A stretch of DNA of 64,000 nt from Collinsella aerofaciens (GTDB taxonomy: Bacteria; Actinomycetota; Coriobacteriia; Coriobacteriales; Coriobacteriaceae), in NCBI GenBank assembly GCA_008680965.1, contig NAKE01000001.1:1116001-1180000 (forward strand). The letters are read 5' to 3'. The translations under genes and the position numbers were made by a program. Shown here in pieces: positions 16,820 to 24,260 of the stretch. The notes under the pieces were generated by a model. That model saw only the letters and a list, made by a program, of their open reading frames with translations, did not search any database and was not told where the DNA came from. The stretch's first letter is position 1. The number at the start of each line of letters is the position of its first letter.

Positions 16820-17884
16820 ATGAGTGATTTCATTGTCGCGCCCGGCGAGATTATCAAGGAGTACCTTGACGCGCGCGGCCTGACCCAAAAGGAAGTTTCG
16901 AAGCGCACCGGCGTGAGCGAGCGCCATCTCTCCCAGCTTCTGAACGGGAAGACCAGGCTTACCGAGGACATGGCCCTGAAGCTCGAGAAGGTCATGCCCG
17001 ACGTTCCTGCGAGCTTTTGGCTCAACTACGAGGTCAAGTATCAGGAGTACCTTGCTCGCGAGCGCGAGGAGGCGCATTTGGAGGAACTTGACCTCAAGGA
17101 GATTGCCAAGAGGTTCCACTTCAAGGAAGCTTTTGGGCGTGCGAGTGGTATGTCCCTCGTTGAGCAGGCTACCGCGATGCTTAAGATTCTTGGCATCACA
17201 GACTTTGAGCGCTACGGGAACGCCGTCCCTGACGGTATTGAATTCATGCAGGATGGCGGCGATTCTGAGGCGGTTGTGGTGTGGCTCGGGCTCTGCAAGG
17301 AAGAGATTGAGGAACAGAACGATACCAAAAACGCCCCGGTGTACTCCAAGGATGCTTTCGTTGATGCACTTTCCTATCTGAAGGATGTGGCTTCAAACAC
17401 GGATTTTATGGCATCGCTGAAGAGCTGCCGCATGCTGCTCAACTCAGTTGGCGTTTACTTGGTGTACAGGCCGGCTATCGCCAACGCAAAGGTTCGCGGC
17501 GCTCTCACATACTATCTCGGGCGTCCGACAATCTACATCAGCGGACGCTACAAGACTCACGGTGATGCTTGGTTTGCAATTGCGCATGAGATTGGCCACC
17601 TCCTCGATGGATTGGGCCAGAGGGGCGCAGAGATCTCCATTGACGACCCAAAGCTCAAGAGCTCTGACGAGGACGATGAACGTGCCAATGCGTATGCGAG
17701 GAAGTTCTTTGTAGACGAGGATGACTACCGGGCGTTTGCGGCTGCGGGCGATTTTTCCAGCGCCGCCGTGAAGGGCTTTGCGGCCTCTCAGGGGACGCCT
17801 CCGGGCATCGTCGTTGCCTTCCTGCAGCATGACGGCTTTGTGCCGTTTGCTGAACTGAACGACTTGAAGGATCGCTTCAACTAG
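16820..17884 (+). CDS. HigA-type antitoxin/regulator with ImmA/IrrE metalloprotease domain
   Basis: A 354-aa two-domain protein. Residues about 8-65 are a Cro/HigA helix-turn-helix (LTQKEVSKRTGVSERHLSQLLNG) of the addiction-module HigA group. The C-terminal region holds an ImmA/IrrE (DUF955) zinc protease motif HEIGHLLDG near residue 256 with an ERANAYARKFF helix downstream. ImmA-type proteases cleave repressors under stress. Start at 16820 follows GGAGAAG. Encoded 22 bases after higB. Confidence 0.88.
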   Translation: MSDFIVAPGEIIKEYLDARGLTQKEVSKRTGVSERHLSQLLNGKTRLTEDMALKLEKVMPDVPASFWLNYEVKYQEYLAREREEAHLEELDLKEIAKRFHFKEAFGRASGMSLVEQATAMLKILGITDFERYGNAVPDGIEFMQDGGDSEAVVVWLGLCKEEIEEQNDTKNAPVYSKDAFVDALSYLKDVASNTDFMASLKSCRMLLNSVGVYLVYRPAIANAKVRGALTYYLGRPTIYISGRYKTHGDAWFAIAHEIGHLLDGLGQRGAEISIDDPKLKSSDEDDERANAYARKFFVDEDDYRAFAAAGDFSSAAVKGFAASQGTPPGIVVAFLQHDGFVPFAELNDLKDRFN

Positions 17885-17895
17885 GGGGTGGAGCC

Positions 17896-19014
17896 GTGTA
17901 CGTGATCGACATAAAGAATCGGCAAAGCGAGTTCGCAGCGATGAAGATTCTTCAGGAAAAAGGCCTGCTGCGTAGCGACATGATCCCCTTGGTAGAGGTC
18001 ATTCAAGAGAAGTTAACCTACGACGATAAGATCGACCCGTTCACCGGCGAAATCGTTCGAGAAGAGAAGATCTGCAAGGGCGGGAGAATTATCCACCGAG
18101 CAATAAAGGACATGTCCTCTCCGCACGATGTTACGCTTGAGAAGGTTGTCCAGCTGTTTCCCAACCGTCCCGTATTGGTCGACTACTTCAGGTGCGACCT
18201 TAACAGGTACCGTTATAAGCCTGATAAGATTCCCCTCGTCATTCAGCTCAATAGAGACCTCGGCCTATACAAGACCAAGGTCCTTGGAATCGCTGCGTAC
18301 CCAAACTTGATTCCCGTCATCACGGTTAAGCGTGACATTGACGCGCTGAAGCCCGGTGAGGTTGTGGCGCTTGCGGGCCAATTAAGGGCGGATAATCCGG
18401 CTCAGCAAATTGCGATTCGCATCGATGACCTTGGGGGCTATGAAAGTGCGGTCAAACAGGTTCTGCGGGCGGACGATTTCCTTCTGTATGATTTCAACGA
18501 ACAGCCGATTCGCTCGAAGCCAATAGAGTGTATGCAGCTTCGGCGTCTCAATCTCCCTGCGCAGCTCATCGCGCTTTGCTCCCCAAGGGCGCGAAGCGCC
18601 ACTGGCAGAGATTTTCCCAATGGGGATTACGCCAACATCATCAATAATGTACACCTTGACACCTTTGCAAACTATGGCTTCCAAGGTGTCGGTGATTATG
18701 GTGGACTCCGTGACAAACTTCCAGAAGGAGGGACCAACAAAGGCCGTGCCCTTGCCGTTCTTTATGATGGTTCCAGGAACGAATTCAAAACCTTCGTGAA
18801 CGATGACTATGATCGCGGCCCGAGCGGCTACCAGGATATCATCCCTGATATTCTGGCCGACGCCACGCTCAACCCCAAAGGAAACTGCGTTGCCCTTGGC
18901 ATTGTTGCAGAGAAATACGCCCAAGGCGCGCAGAGCACCTTCGCCGAGTGGATTAAGTACACGCTTATCCGCTATATACAGCAGCTGTCAGAATCTTCGA
19001 GGGTGTTTCAGTAG
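17896..19014 (+). CDS. Beta-family / sce7725-like protein
   Basis: A 372-aa protein starting at GTG 11 bases after higA. It resembles the sce7725/T4 beta-protein family: MYVIDIKNRQSEFAAMK at the N-terminus, repeated beta/alpha pattern, IAIRIDDLGG near residue 177, and GVGDYGGLRDKLPEGGTNKG near residue 257. The fold suggests a TIM-like barrel, but no biochemical role is established. Co-transcription with higBA, and a convergent sce7726-like gene, support a functional cassette. Its stop overlaps the stop region of that neighbour by 7 bases. Confidence 0.72.
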   Translation: MYVIDIKNRQSEFAAMKILQEKGLLRSDMIPLVEVIQEKLTYDDKIDPFTGEIVREEKICKGGRIIHRAIKDMSSPHDVTLEKVVQLFPNRPVLVDYFRCDLNRYRYKPDKIPLVIQLNRDLGLYKTKVLGIAAYPNLIPVITVKRDIDALKPGEVVALAGQLRADNPAQQIAIRIDDLGGYESAVKQVLRADDFLLYDFNEQPIRSKPIECMQLRRLNLPAQLIALCSPRARSATGRDFPNGDYANIINNVHLDTFANYGFQGVGDYGGLRDKLPEGGTNKGRALAVLYDGSRNEFKTFVNDDYDRGPSGYQDIIPDILADATLNPKGNCVALGIVAEKYAQGAQSTFAEWIKYTLIRYIQQLSESSRVFQ

Positions 19015-19829
19015 ACAATCCCCGGCTCTAGCCTGTTGCGGTAGAACCATTCGTAGTCGATGCCGAAAACCTGCGGCTTCACTTTGCAGAAGTGCTCCCA
19101 GTAGGCGCCATAACGCTGCTTGAGGTAGGCCTTGAACAGGCGGTTGATTTTGGCTTGGCCGTTCTCGGCGAGGCACTCCTGGACAATGGCGGGTTTTGAC
19201 ATGCCCTTGCCGCTGATGCCGAAGGTCTCGCAGAGGGCGCGCTTGGGCATGACCATGAGCTGCTTCTCGGAGTCCAAGTCTGTGCTCTTGATGGCCCTGC
19301 GCTGCGCCTTGAAGTGGTAAGAGCCGTCCCTTGCGTCTTGCCTGTAGGAGTAAATCCCGCAGGCATCGGGGACGTAGCTCGGGAGCTCCTGCCAGCGCTT
19401 CTCGGACGTCACGACGTAGACGGTCTCGAACACGTCGAAGTAGTCGCTCAGCTGGCCTTCGAGCCGGTCGAACGTGTCGAGGTCGGTCTTGATCTCGTAG
19501 GCGGCACTGTGGCCATTGACCTTGCACATATCCACGCGGCTGTTGCCGATGGGCAGCTCGAAGATGGAGATGTTTGCCGGGTTTAGCGGGAAGAGCACCT
19601 TGTCGATGAAATTAGCCTTGATGGTGGCTTCGTTTGGGTAGTAACCCATCACCAAGTTGTTGATGGTCTTCCGTGCGGCGTATTTGGAATCGAGCACGGG
19701 GGCGAAGTCGCCGAGAGCGTCTTGGAGGATGGAGGCGAGCTTGGACTCCGAGAAGACGGTCGAGTACGACTCATAGAGCTGCTTCGCAGTCTCCCTCAGT
19801 TCTGTGTCGTCAAGCTGCATGGTCTCCAT
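19008..19829 (-). CDS. sce7726-like protein
   Basis: A 273-aa protein convergent with the sce7725-like gene. The core GNSRVDMCKVNGHSAAYEIKTDLDTFDRLEGQLSDYFDVFETVYVV (given here as positions about 105-150) matches the sce7726 pattern and reads as a restriction-like PD-(D/E)xK fold: the D of RVDM, then YEIK, then an RLxxQ helix. It may therefore be a nuclease. I start it at 19829 because GGAGGTAAAG precedes that ATG; the in-frame ATG at 19907 lacks a site. Confidence 0.72.
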   Translation of the reverse strand: METMQLDDTELRETAKQLYESYSTVFSESKLASILQDALGDFAPVLDSKYAARKTINNLVMGYYPNEATIKANFIDKVLFPLNPANISIFELPIGNSRVDMCKVNGHSAAYEIKTDLDTFDRLEGQLSDYFDVFETVYVVTSEKRWQELPSYVPDACGIYSYRQDARDGSYHFKAQRRAIKSTDLDSEKQLMVMPKRALCETFGISGKGMSKPAIVQECLAENGQAKINRLFKAYLKQRYGAYWEHFCKVKPQVFGIDYEWFYRNRLEPGIVY

Positions 19830-19960
19830 CTTTACCTCCGATGGGAATCTTACCATGATGACTGAAGAACGCTCCGAGAGTTCGGCGCTCGTAAACCAAC
19901 GGCTCATATTTGTTCGAGCGCGGCTGCAATGGAGTTCTGTTGCTCGTCTGACTTTGTGGC

Positions 19961-20004
19961 GCCCGCCTATCTGATCGTATCGAGCAGATAGGCGGGCTTC
20001 TTTT
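19961..20004 (+). terminator. Rho-independent terminator
   Basis: Perfect 12-bp arms at 19961-19972 and 19986-19997 are followed by TTCTTTT. No plus-strand gene ends just before it, so it is probably left from a truncated upstream gene, possibly phage. The rest of 19830-20391 has the scaffold-like scrap below, a family B motif near 20160 and the pst promoter. Confidence 0.8.
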
Positions 20005-20036
20005 GTGTCTGCCGATAGAGCGGAAAGGCGGTTCTC

Positions 20037-20204
20037 GTGAAGGAGGACTCACATGGCGGGCAGGCGGACGCGACGCAGCAGCAAGCGACGGGCGCGGAAG
20101 ACCAGGCGGCGCAATGGGAAGTGACGGGCGGCGGCACCGAGGGGGCAACCGCTGGCGATGACTGTCCCCAACGGCTAGTTTGGGCCAACGATTCTTCGGT
20201 GTAA
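20037..20204 (+). pseudogene. Possible phage scaffold-protein N-terminus, truncated
   Basis: Reading from GTG at 20037 gives a 55-aa peptide rich in Ala, Gln, Gly and Glu (start KEDSHGGQADATQQQATG), the composition of phage scaffold N-termini, which then runs into a family B repeat (CCCCAACGGCTAG) and stops. A terminator just upstream, as before capsid genes, fits. The alternative reading from ATG 20053, with a perfect GAAGGAGG, gives a 23-aa peptide with 11 arginines and 3 lysines. Which is real cannot be decided by eye. Confidence 0.3.
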
Positions 20205-20391
20205 AAGACGCACCATGCTTGGGTGGGGGATTGTTATTCGTTTGTAAAGGACATGCCGCGCTTGCGGTAAGGGTCTATCAAATACCCGTAAGAAACCGCA
20301 GCTGGCGCGGTTGTCGCACGATCGGGGCCGTATCTTTCCAAACAGCAAAGCGGGCAGGGTGCCCGCGATTCGCATGTATGAAAGGAAGATC

Positions 20392-21333
20392 ATGCTCGAT
20401 CAGGCTTATTCTCGTCGTCAGTTCCTCGGCCTCGCTGGTGGTCTCGCCAGCATCGTCGGTCTCGGCCTCGTTGGTTGCGGCGGCTCCGGCGCATTCGACG
20501 CCGCCGACAAGGGTAGCGCTGCTGCCGCTGCTGAGTCCGTCTCCGGCGAGGTGACCTACGACGGCGCCTCTTCGTTCCAGGCTCTCGTCGAGGCCGCTGC
20601 CGAGAAGTTCATGGACGCCAACCCCGACGTCTCCATCTCCGGTTCGGGCAACGGTTCGGGCAAGGGCCTGACCGCTGTGGCCGCCGGCACCGTCACCATC
20701 GGTAACTCCGATGTCTTCGCCGAGACCAAGCTCGAGGCCGACCAGGTCAAGAACCTCGTCGACCACGAGGTTGCCGTCGTGGGCATGGGCCCCGTCGTCT
20801 CCAAGAACGTCAAGGTCGACGACCTGTCCCTCGAGCAGCTCAAGGGCATCTTCTCCGGCCAGATTACCAACTGGAACGAGGTCGGCGGCGACGACGCCAC
20901 CATCGTCGTCCTCAACCGCAAGGCCGGCTCCGGTACCCGCGCCACCTTCGAGGCCGCCGTCTTTGGCGACGAGGCCGTTGACTTTAAGGGCGACGCCGAG
21001 CTCGACAAATCCGGCGATGTCCAGACCCAGATGGCCAGCACCGACAACGCCATCTCTTACCTCGACTTCTCGCACTTTGACGACTCCAAGTTCAACGCCA
21101 TCAAGGTCGAGGGCGTCGAGCCCAAGAGCGAGAACGTCACCGACGACTCCTTTAAGATTTGGGCTACCGAGCACATGTACTGCGCCAAGGACGCCGACGA
21201 GGCCACTACCGCCTTCCTGGACTTTATGCTGTCCGAGGACGTTCAGGGCAAGCTCGTCGAGGAGCAGGGCTTTATCCCCGTCTCGGCCATGAAGGTCGTC
21301 AAGGACGCCAGCGGCAAGGTTTCTGCTAAATAA
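20392..21333 (+). CDS. pstS: Phosphate ABC transporter substrate-binding lipoprotein PstS
   Basis: A 313-aa phosphate-binding protein that feeds PstCA. The N-terminus SRRQFLGLAGG carries the twin-arginine motif, followed by a hydrophobic stretch and the lipobox LVGCGG near residue 28, so it is probably a Tat-exported lipoprotein. Phosphate contacts are recognisable in YDGASSFQ (normally SGSS-like), GNSDVFAE and NRKAGSGTRATFE. The ATG at 20392 follows GAAAGGAAG. First gene of pstSCAB; phoU is not present in the window. Confidence 0.93.
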   Translation: MLDQAYSRRQFLGLAGGLASIVGLGLVGCGGSGAFDAADKGSAAAAAESVSGEVTYDGASSFQALVEAAAEKFMDANPDVSISGSGNGSGKGLTAVAAGTVTIGNSDVFAETKLEADQVKNLVDHEVAVVGMGPVVSKNVKVDDLSLEQLKGIFSGQITNWNEVGGDDATIVVLNRKAGSGTRATFEAAVFGDEAVDFKGDAELDKSGDVQTQMASTDNAISYLDFSHFDDSKFNAIKVEGVEPKSENVTDDSFKIWATEHMYCAKDADEATTAFLDFMLSEDVQGKLVEEQGFIPVSAMKVVKDASGKVSAK

Positions 21334-21358
21334 GTAATCGCCCCCGGAAAGGTTTGCA

Positions 21359-22267
21359 ATGGCAAAACAGATGCCAAAGCGCGACCTTGAGAACGTGGGC
21401 CTGGGCGTCACGGGCGCGTGCGTAGCGCTCGTGACGCTTGTTGTTGCTGCGCTTATCTTCATGGTCGCCCAAAAGGGCCTCTCGGCTTTTCTTAAGGACG
21501 GCGTCTCGGTCGTCGAGTTTTTCACCGGTACCAAGTGGGACCTGGCCAACACAGCCGAAAACGGCCTGCCCTATACCGGCGCCCTGCCCCTGATCGTCAC
21601 CTCGTTTGCGGTCATGGTGCTCTCTACGCTCATCGCGCTGCCCATCGCCATCGGCTCTGCCATTTTTGCGGTCGAAATCCAGCCTAAGTTTGGCTCCAAG
21701 ATCTTCCAGCCGCTTATTGAGCTTTTGACCGGCATTCCCTCGGTCGTCTTTGGCCTGATCGGTTTTCACGTGGTCGTCGGTCTTATGAAGAGCGTTTTCC
21801 ACGTGAGTACGGGCTTGGGCATCTTGCCCGGCGCCATCGTGCTGGCCGTCATGATCCTGCCGACGATGACCACGCTTTCGGTCGATGGCCTGCGCGCCGT
21901 GCCCGACAGCTACCGTCAGGGCTCGCTTGCGCTGGGCTACACTCGCTGGCAGACCATCTGGCACGTGGTGCTCAAGTCCGCCATGCCGTCGCTCATGACT
22001 GCGGTCATCCTGGGCATGACCCGCGCCTTTGGCGAGACGCTCGCCGTGCGCATGGTTATCGGCGGCATCGAGGCCATGCCGACGTCGCTGCTGTCGCCGG
22101 CGTCCACCATCACCACCACGCTTACCACGTCTATGGCGGTCTATGCCGAGGGTTCGGCCCAGGATGATGTTCTGTGGGCGCTCGGTCTGCTGCTGATGGG
22201 CATGAGCCTCATCTTCATCCTGATCATCCACCTTATCGGCCGCAAGGGGGCGAAGGCTCGTGGCTAG
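21359..22267 (+). CDS. pstC: Phosphate ABC transporter permease PstC
   Basis: A 302-aa inner-membrane permease with about six hydrophobic segments. The cytoplasmic ABC-coupling loop (EAA motif) reads LGYTRWQTIWHVVLKSAMPSLMTAVILG around residues 195-220. It opens KRDLENVGLGVTGACVALVTL with a first membrane helix near residues 13-40. It starts 25 bases after pstS and overlaps pstA by 8 bases. Confidence 0.93.
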   Translation: MAKQMPKRDLENVGLGVTGACVALVTLVVAALIFMVAQKGLSAFLKDGVSVVEFFTGTKWDLANTAENGLPYTGALPLIVTSFAVMVLSTLIALPIAIGSAIFAVEIQPKFGSKIFQPLIELLTGIPSVVFGLIGFHVVVGLMKSVFHVSTGLGILPGAIVLAVMILPTMTTLSVDGLRAVPDSYRQGSLALGYTRWQTIWHVVLKSAMPSLMTAVILGMTRAFGETLAVRMVIGGIEAMPTSLLSPASTITTTLTTSMAVYAEGSAQDDVLWALGLLLMGMSLIFILIIHLIGRKGAKARG

Positions 22268-23186
22268 TACGCGCATCCATATCGACGAGGCGAGGTTCGG
22301 GCGCGTCCAAAAGCAGGACCGCATCGCCACGGGCGTGCTGACGGCGATCGTCGCCATCGTCATGCTCATCGTTGTCTCCATGGTGACCTATATCCTGTTC
22401 GAGGGCATCTCGACACTGTTCCAGCCGGGCTTTCTCACGCAGCCGTCGCGCGCCAACGGGACCCAGGGCGGCGTGCTCTATCAGCTGTTCGACTCGTTCT
22501 ATCTGCTGCTGATCACTCTGATCATCTCGGTGCCCATCAGCCTGGGCGGCGCGGTCTTTTTGGTTGAGTACGCGCCGGACGGCCCCATCCGCGACATCGC
22601 TTCCACTGCCATCGAGACGCTGTCCTCGCTGCCTTCCATTGTCGTCGGCATGTTCGGATTCCTGGTATTCTCGGTGCAGCTGGGCTGGAAGTACTCCATC
22701 ATCTCCGGCGCCGTCGCGCTCACCATGTTCAACATCCCCATCCTGGTGCGCGTGATTCAGCAGGCGCTCGAGGACGTGCCGCAGGCCCAGCGCGATGCGT
22801 GCCTGGCCATGGGCCTCACTCGCTGGGAGGCCACACTGCACATCCTGATCCCCGAGGCCATGCCCGCCATCGTGACCGGCATCGTGCTTTCGGCCGGCCG
22901 CGTCTTTGGCGAGGCCGCGGCACTGCTCTTTACCTCGGGCATGAGCTCGCCGGTGCGGCTGAACTTCTTGAGCTTTAACCTTTCGAGCCCCACCTGCGCC
23001 TGGAACGTGTTCCGCCCCGGTGAGTCGCTCGCCGTGCATACTTACAAGATCTATGGCGAGGGCAGCCCCGAGGCCCAGCAGATCGTCTGGGGCACCGCGG
23101 CGCTGTTGATGATTTGCGTGCTGCTGTTTAACGTGGTCGCCCGTATCGTGGGCAAGCAACTGGCAAGGAAGATGACGGCCGAATGA
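22260..23186 (+). CDS. pstA: Phosphate ABC transporter permease PstA
   Basis: A 308-aa permease paired with PstC. Start is GTG, overlapping the pstC end. The coupling loop reads LTRWEATLHILIPEAMPAIVTGIVLS near residues 188-213, after the QRDACLAMG approach, and about six membrane helices are present. Stop overlaps the pstB start (ATGA), so the transporter genes are translationally coupled. Confidence 0.93.
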   Translation: MASTRIHIDEARFGRVQKQDRIATGVLTAIVAIVMLIVVSMVTYILFEGISTLFQPGFLTQPSRANGTQGGVLYQLFDSFYLLLITLIISVPISLGGAVFLVEYAPDGPIRDIASTAIETLSSLPSIVVGMFGFLVFSVQLGWKYSIISGAVALTMFNIPILVRVIQQALEDVPQAQRDACLAMGLTRWEATLHILIPEAMPAIVTGIVLSAGRVFGEAAALLFTSGMSSPVRLNFLSFNLSSPTCAWNVFRPGESLAVHTYKIYGEGSPEAQQIVWGTAALLMICVLLFNVVARIVGKQLARKMTAE

Positions 23187-24055
23187 GCGAGATGAAAGCA
23201 ACGCCCGCAACCGAAGCGGCATCGTCCGACACCCGGGACTTCCTGTCGAGCGTGGGGGAGAGCGAGAAGCGCGTGCGCGTGAGCGGCAAGGCCGTGAGCG
23301 ACGAGGTCGTGCTCTCCACTAAGGACGTCAACGTGTACTATGGCGACCACCATGCACTGCACAATACGTCGCTCGACTTCCACAAGGGCGAGATCACGGC
23401 GCTCATCGGGCCTTCGGGCTGCGGTAAGTCGACCTTCTTGCGTAGCCTCAACCTCATGAATCGCGAGATTCGCGGCTGCCGCGTGGAGGGCGAGATCAAC
23501 TATCGCGGGCGCAACGTGAACACCAAGACCGAAAACACCTACGAGCTGCGCCGTTCCATTGGCATGGTGTTCCAGCAGCCCAACCCGTTCCGCAAGTCCA
23601 TTCGCGACAACATCACGTTTGCGCCCAAGCGCCACGGCATTACCGACCGCGACGAGCTCGACCGCATGGTCGAGGAGAGCCTGCGCGGCGCGGCACTGTG
23701 GGACGAGGTCAAGGACAAGCTCGATAAGAGCGCCTATGCGCTTTCGGGCGGACAGCAACAGCGCCTGTGCATCGCACGCACGCTGGCGCTCAACCCCGAC
23801 GTGATTCTGTTCGACGAGCCCTGCTCGGCACTCGACCCCATCTCGACGCTGGCGATCGAGGACCTCATGTCTTCGATTGTGGCCGACCGCGCTATCGTCA
23901 TCGTGACGCACAACATGGAGCAAGCTTCGCGTGTGTCCAACCGCACGGCGTTCTTCTACATGGGCGATATGGTCGAGTACGACGAGACTGACGAGATTTT
24001 CCAACGGCCCAAGGATCAGCGGCTGAATGATTACCTCACCGGCATGTTCTCCTAG
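23183..24055 (+). CDS. pstB: Phosphate ABC transporter ATPase PstB
   Basis: A 290-aa ATPase energising PstCA. Walker A GPSGCGKST near residue 79, Q-loop MVFQQPNPF typical of PstB, signature LSGGQQQRL, Walker B ILFDEPCSALD and switch histidine VTHNM are all present. The first 45 residues form an extra charged N-terminal extension before the usual DVNVYYGDHHAL start; a start further in is possible, but the ATGA overlap supports this one. Confidence 0.94.
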   Translation: MSEMKATPATEAASSDTRDFLSSVGESEKRVRVSGKAVSDEVVLSTKDVNVYYGDHHALHNTSLDFHKGEITALIGPSGCGKSTFLRSLNLMNREIRGCRVEGEINYRGRNVNTKTENTYELRRSIGMVFQQPNPFRKSIRDNITFAPKRHGITDRDELDRMVEESLRGAALWDEVKDKLDKSAYALSGGQQQRLCIARTLALNPDVILFDEPCSALDPISTLAIEDLMSSIVADRAIVIVTHNMEQASRVSNRTAFFYMGDMVEYDETDEIFQRPKDQRLNDYLTGMFS

Positions 24056-24111
24056 TCCGGGACATGCTTGAGGCCCGCGGCGGCCACGGTCGCCACGGGA
24101 CTGATTGGAGG

Positions 24112-24148
24112 GGCGGGTTATCTCTTTTGCGAGATGGCCCGCCTTTTT
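24112..24148 (+). terminator. Terminator of the pst operon
   Basis: A 13-bp stem with two G-U pairs (24112-24124 with 24131-24143) and a 6-base loop is followed by TTTTT. Confidence 0.85.
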
Positions 24149-24165
24149 GTGTCGCTGCCAGACCG

Positions 24166-24202
24166 ACCACCACAAAGGGGGCAGGCACCTTCGTGGTGGT
24201 TT
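24166..24202. repeat. REP-like palindrome, copy A1
   Basis: ACCACCACAAAGG ... CCTTCGTGGTGGT around a GGGCAGGCA centre. One of six family A palindromes in this window. Arms form a near-perfect 13-bp stem. Confidence 0.75.
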
Positions 24203-24260
24203 GGGGTGGGGCTCGCTGCTATCATGGACAACGTTGAATTTCTACGAAGGAGCAGGGCAT

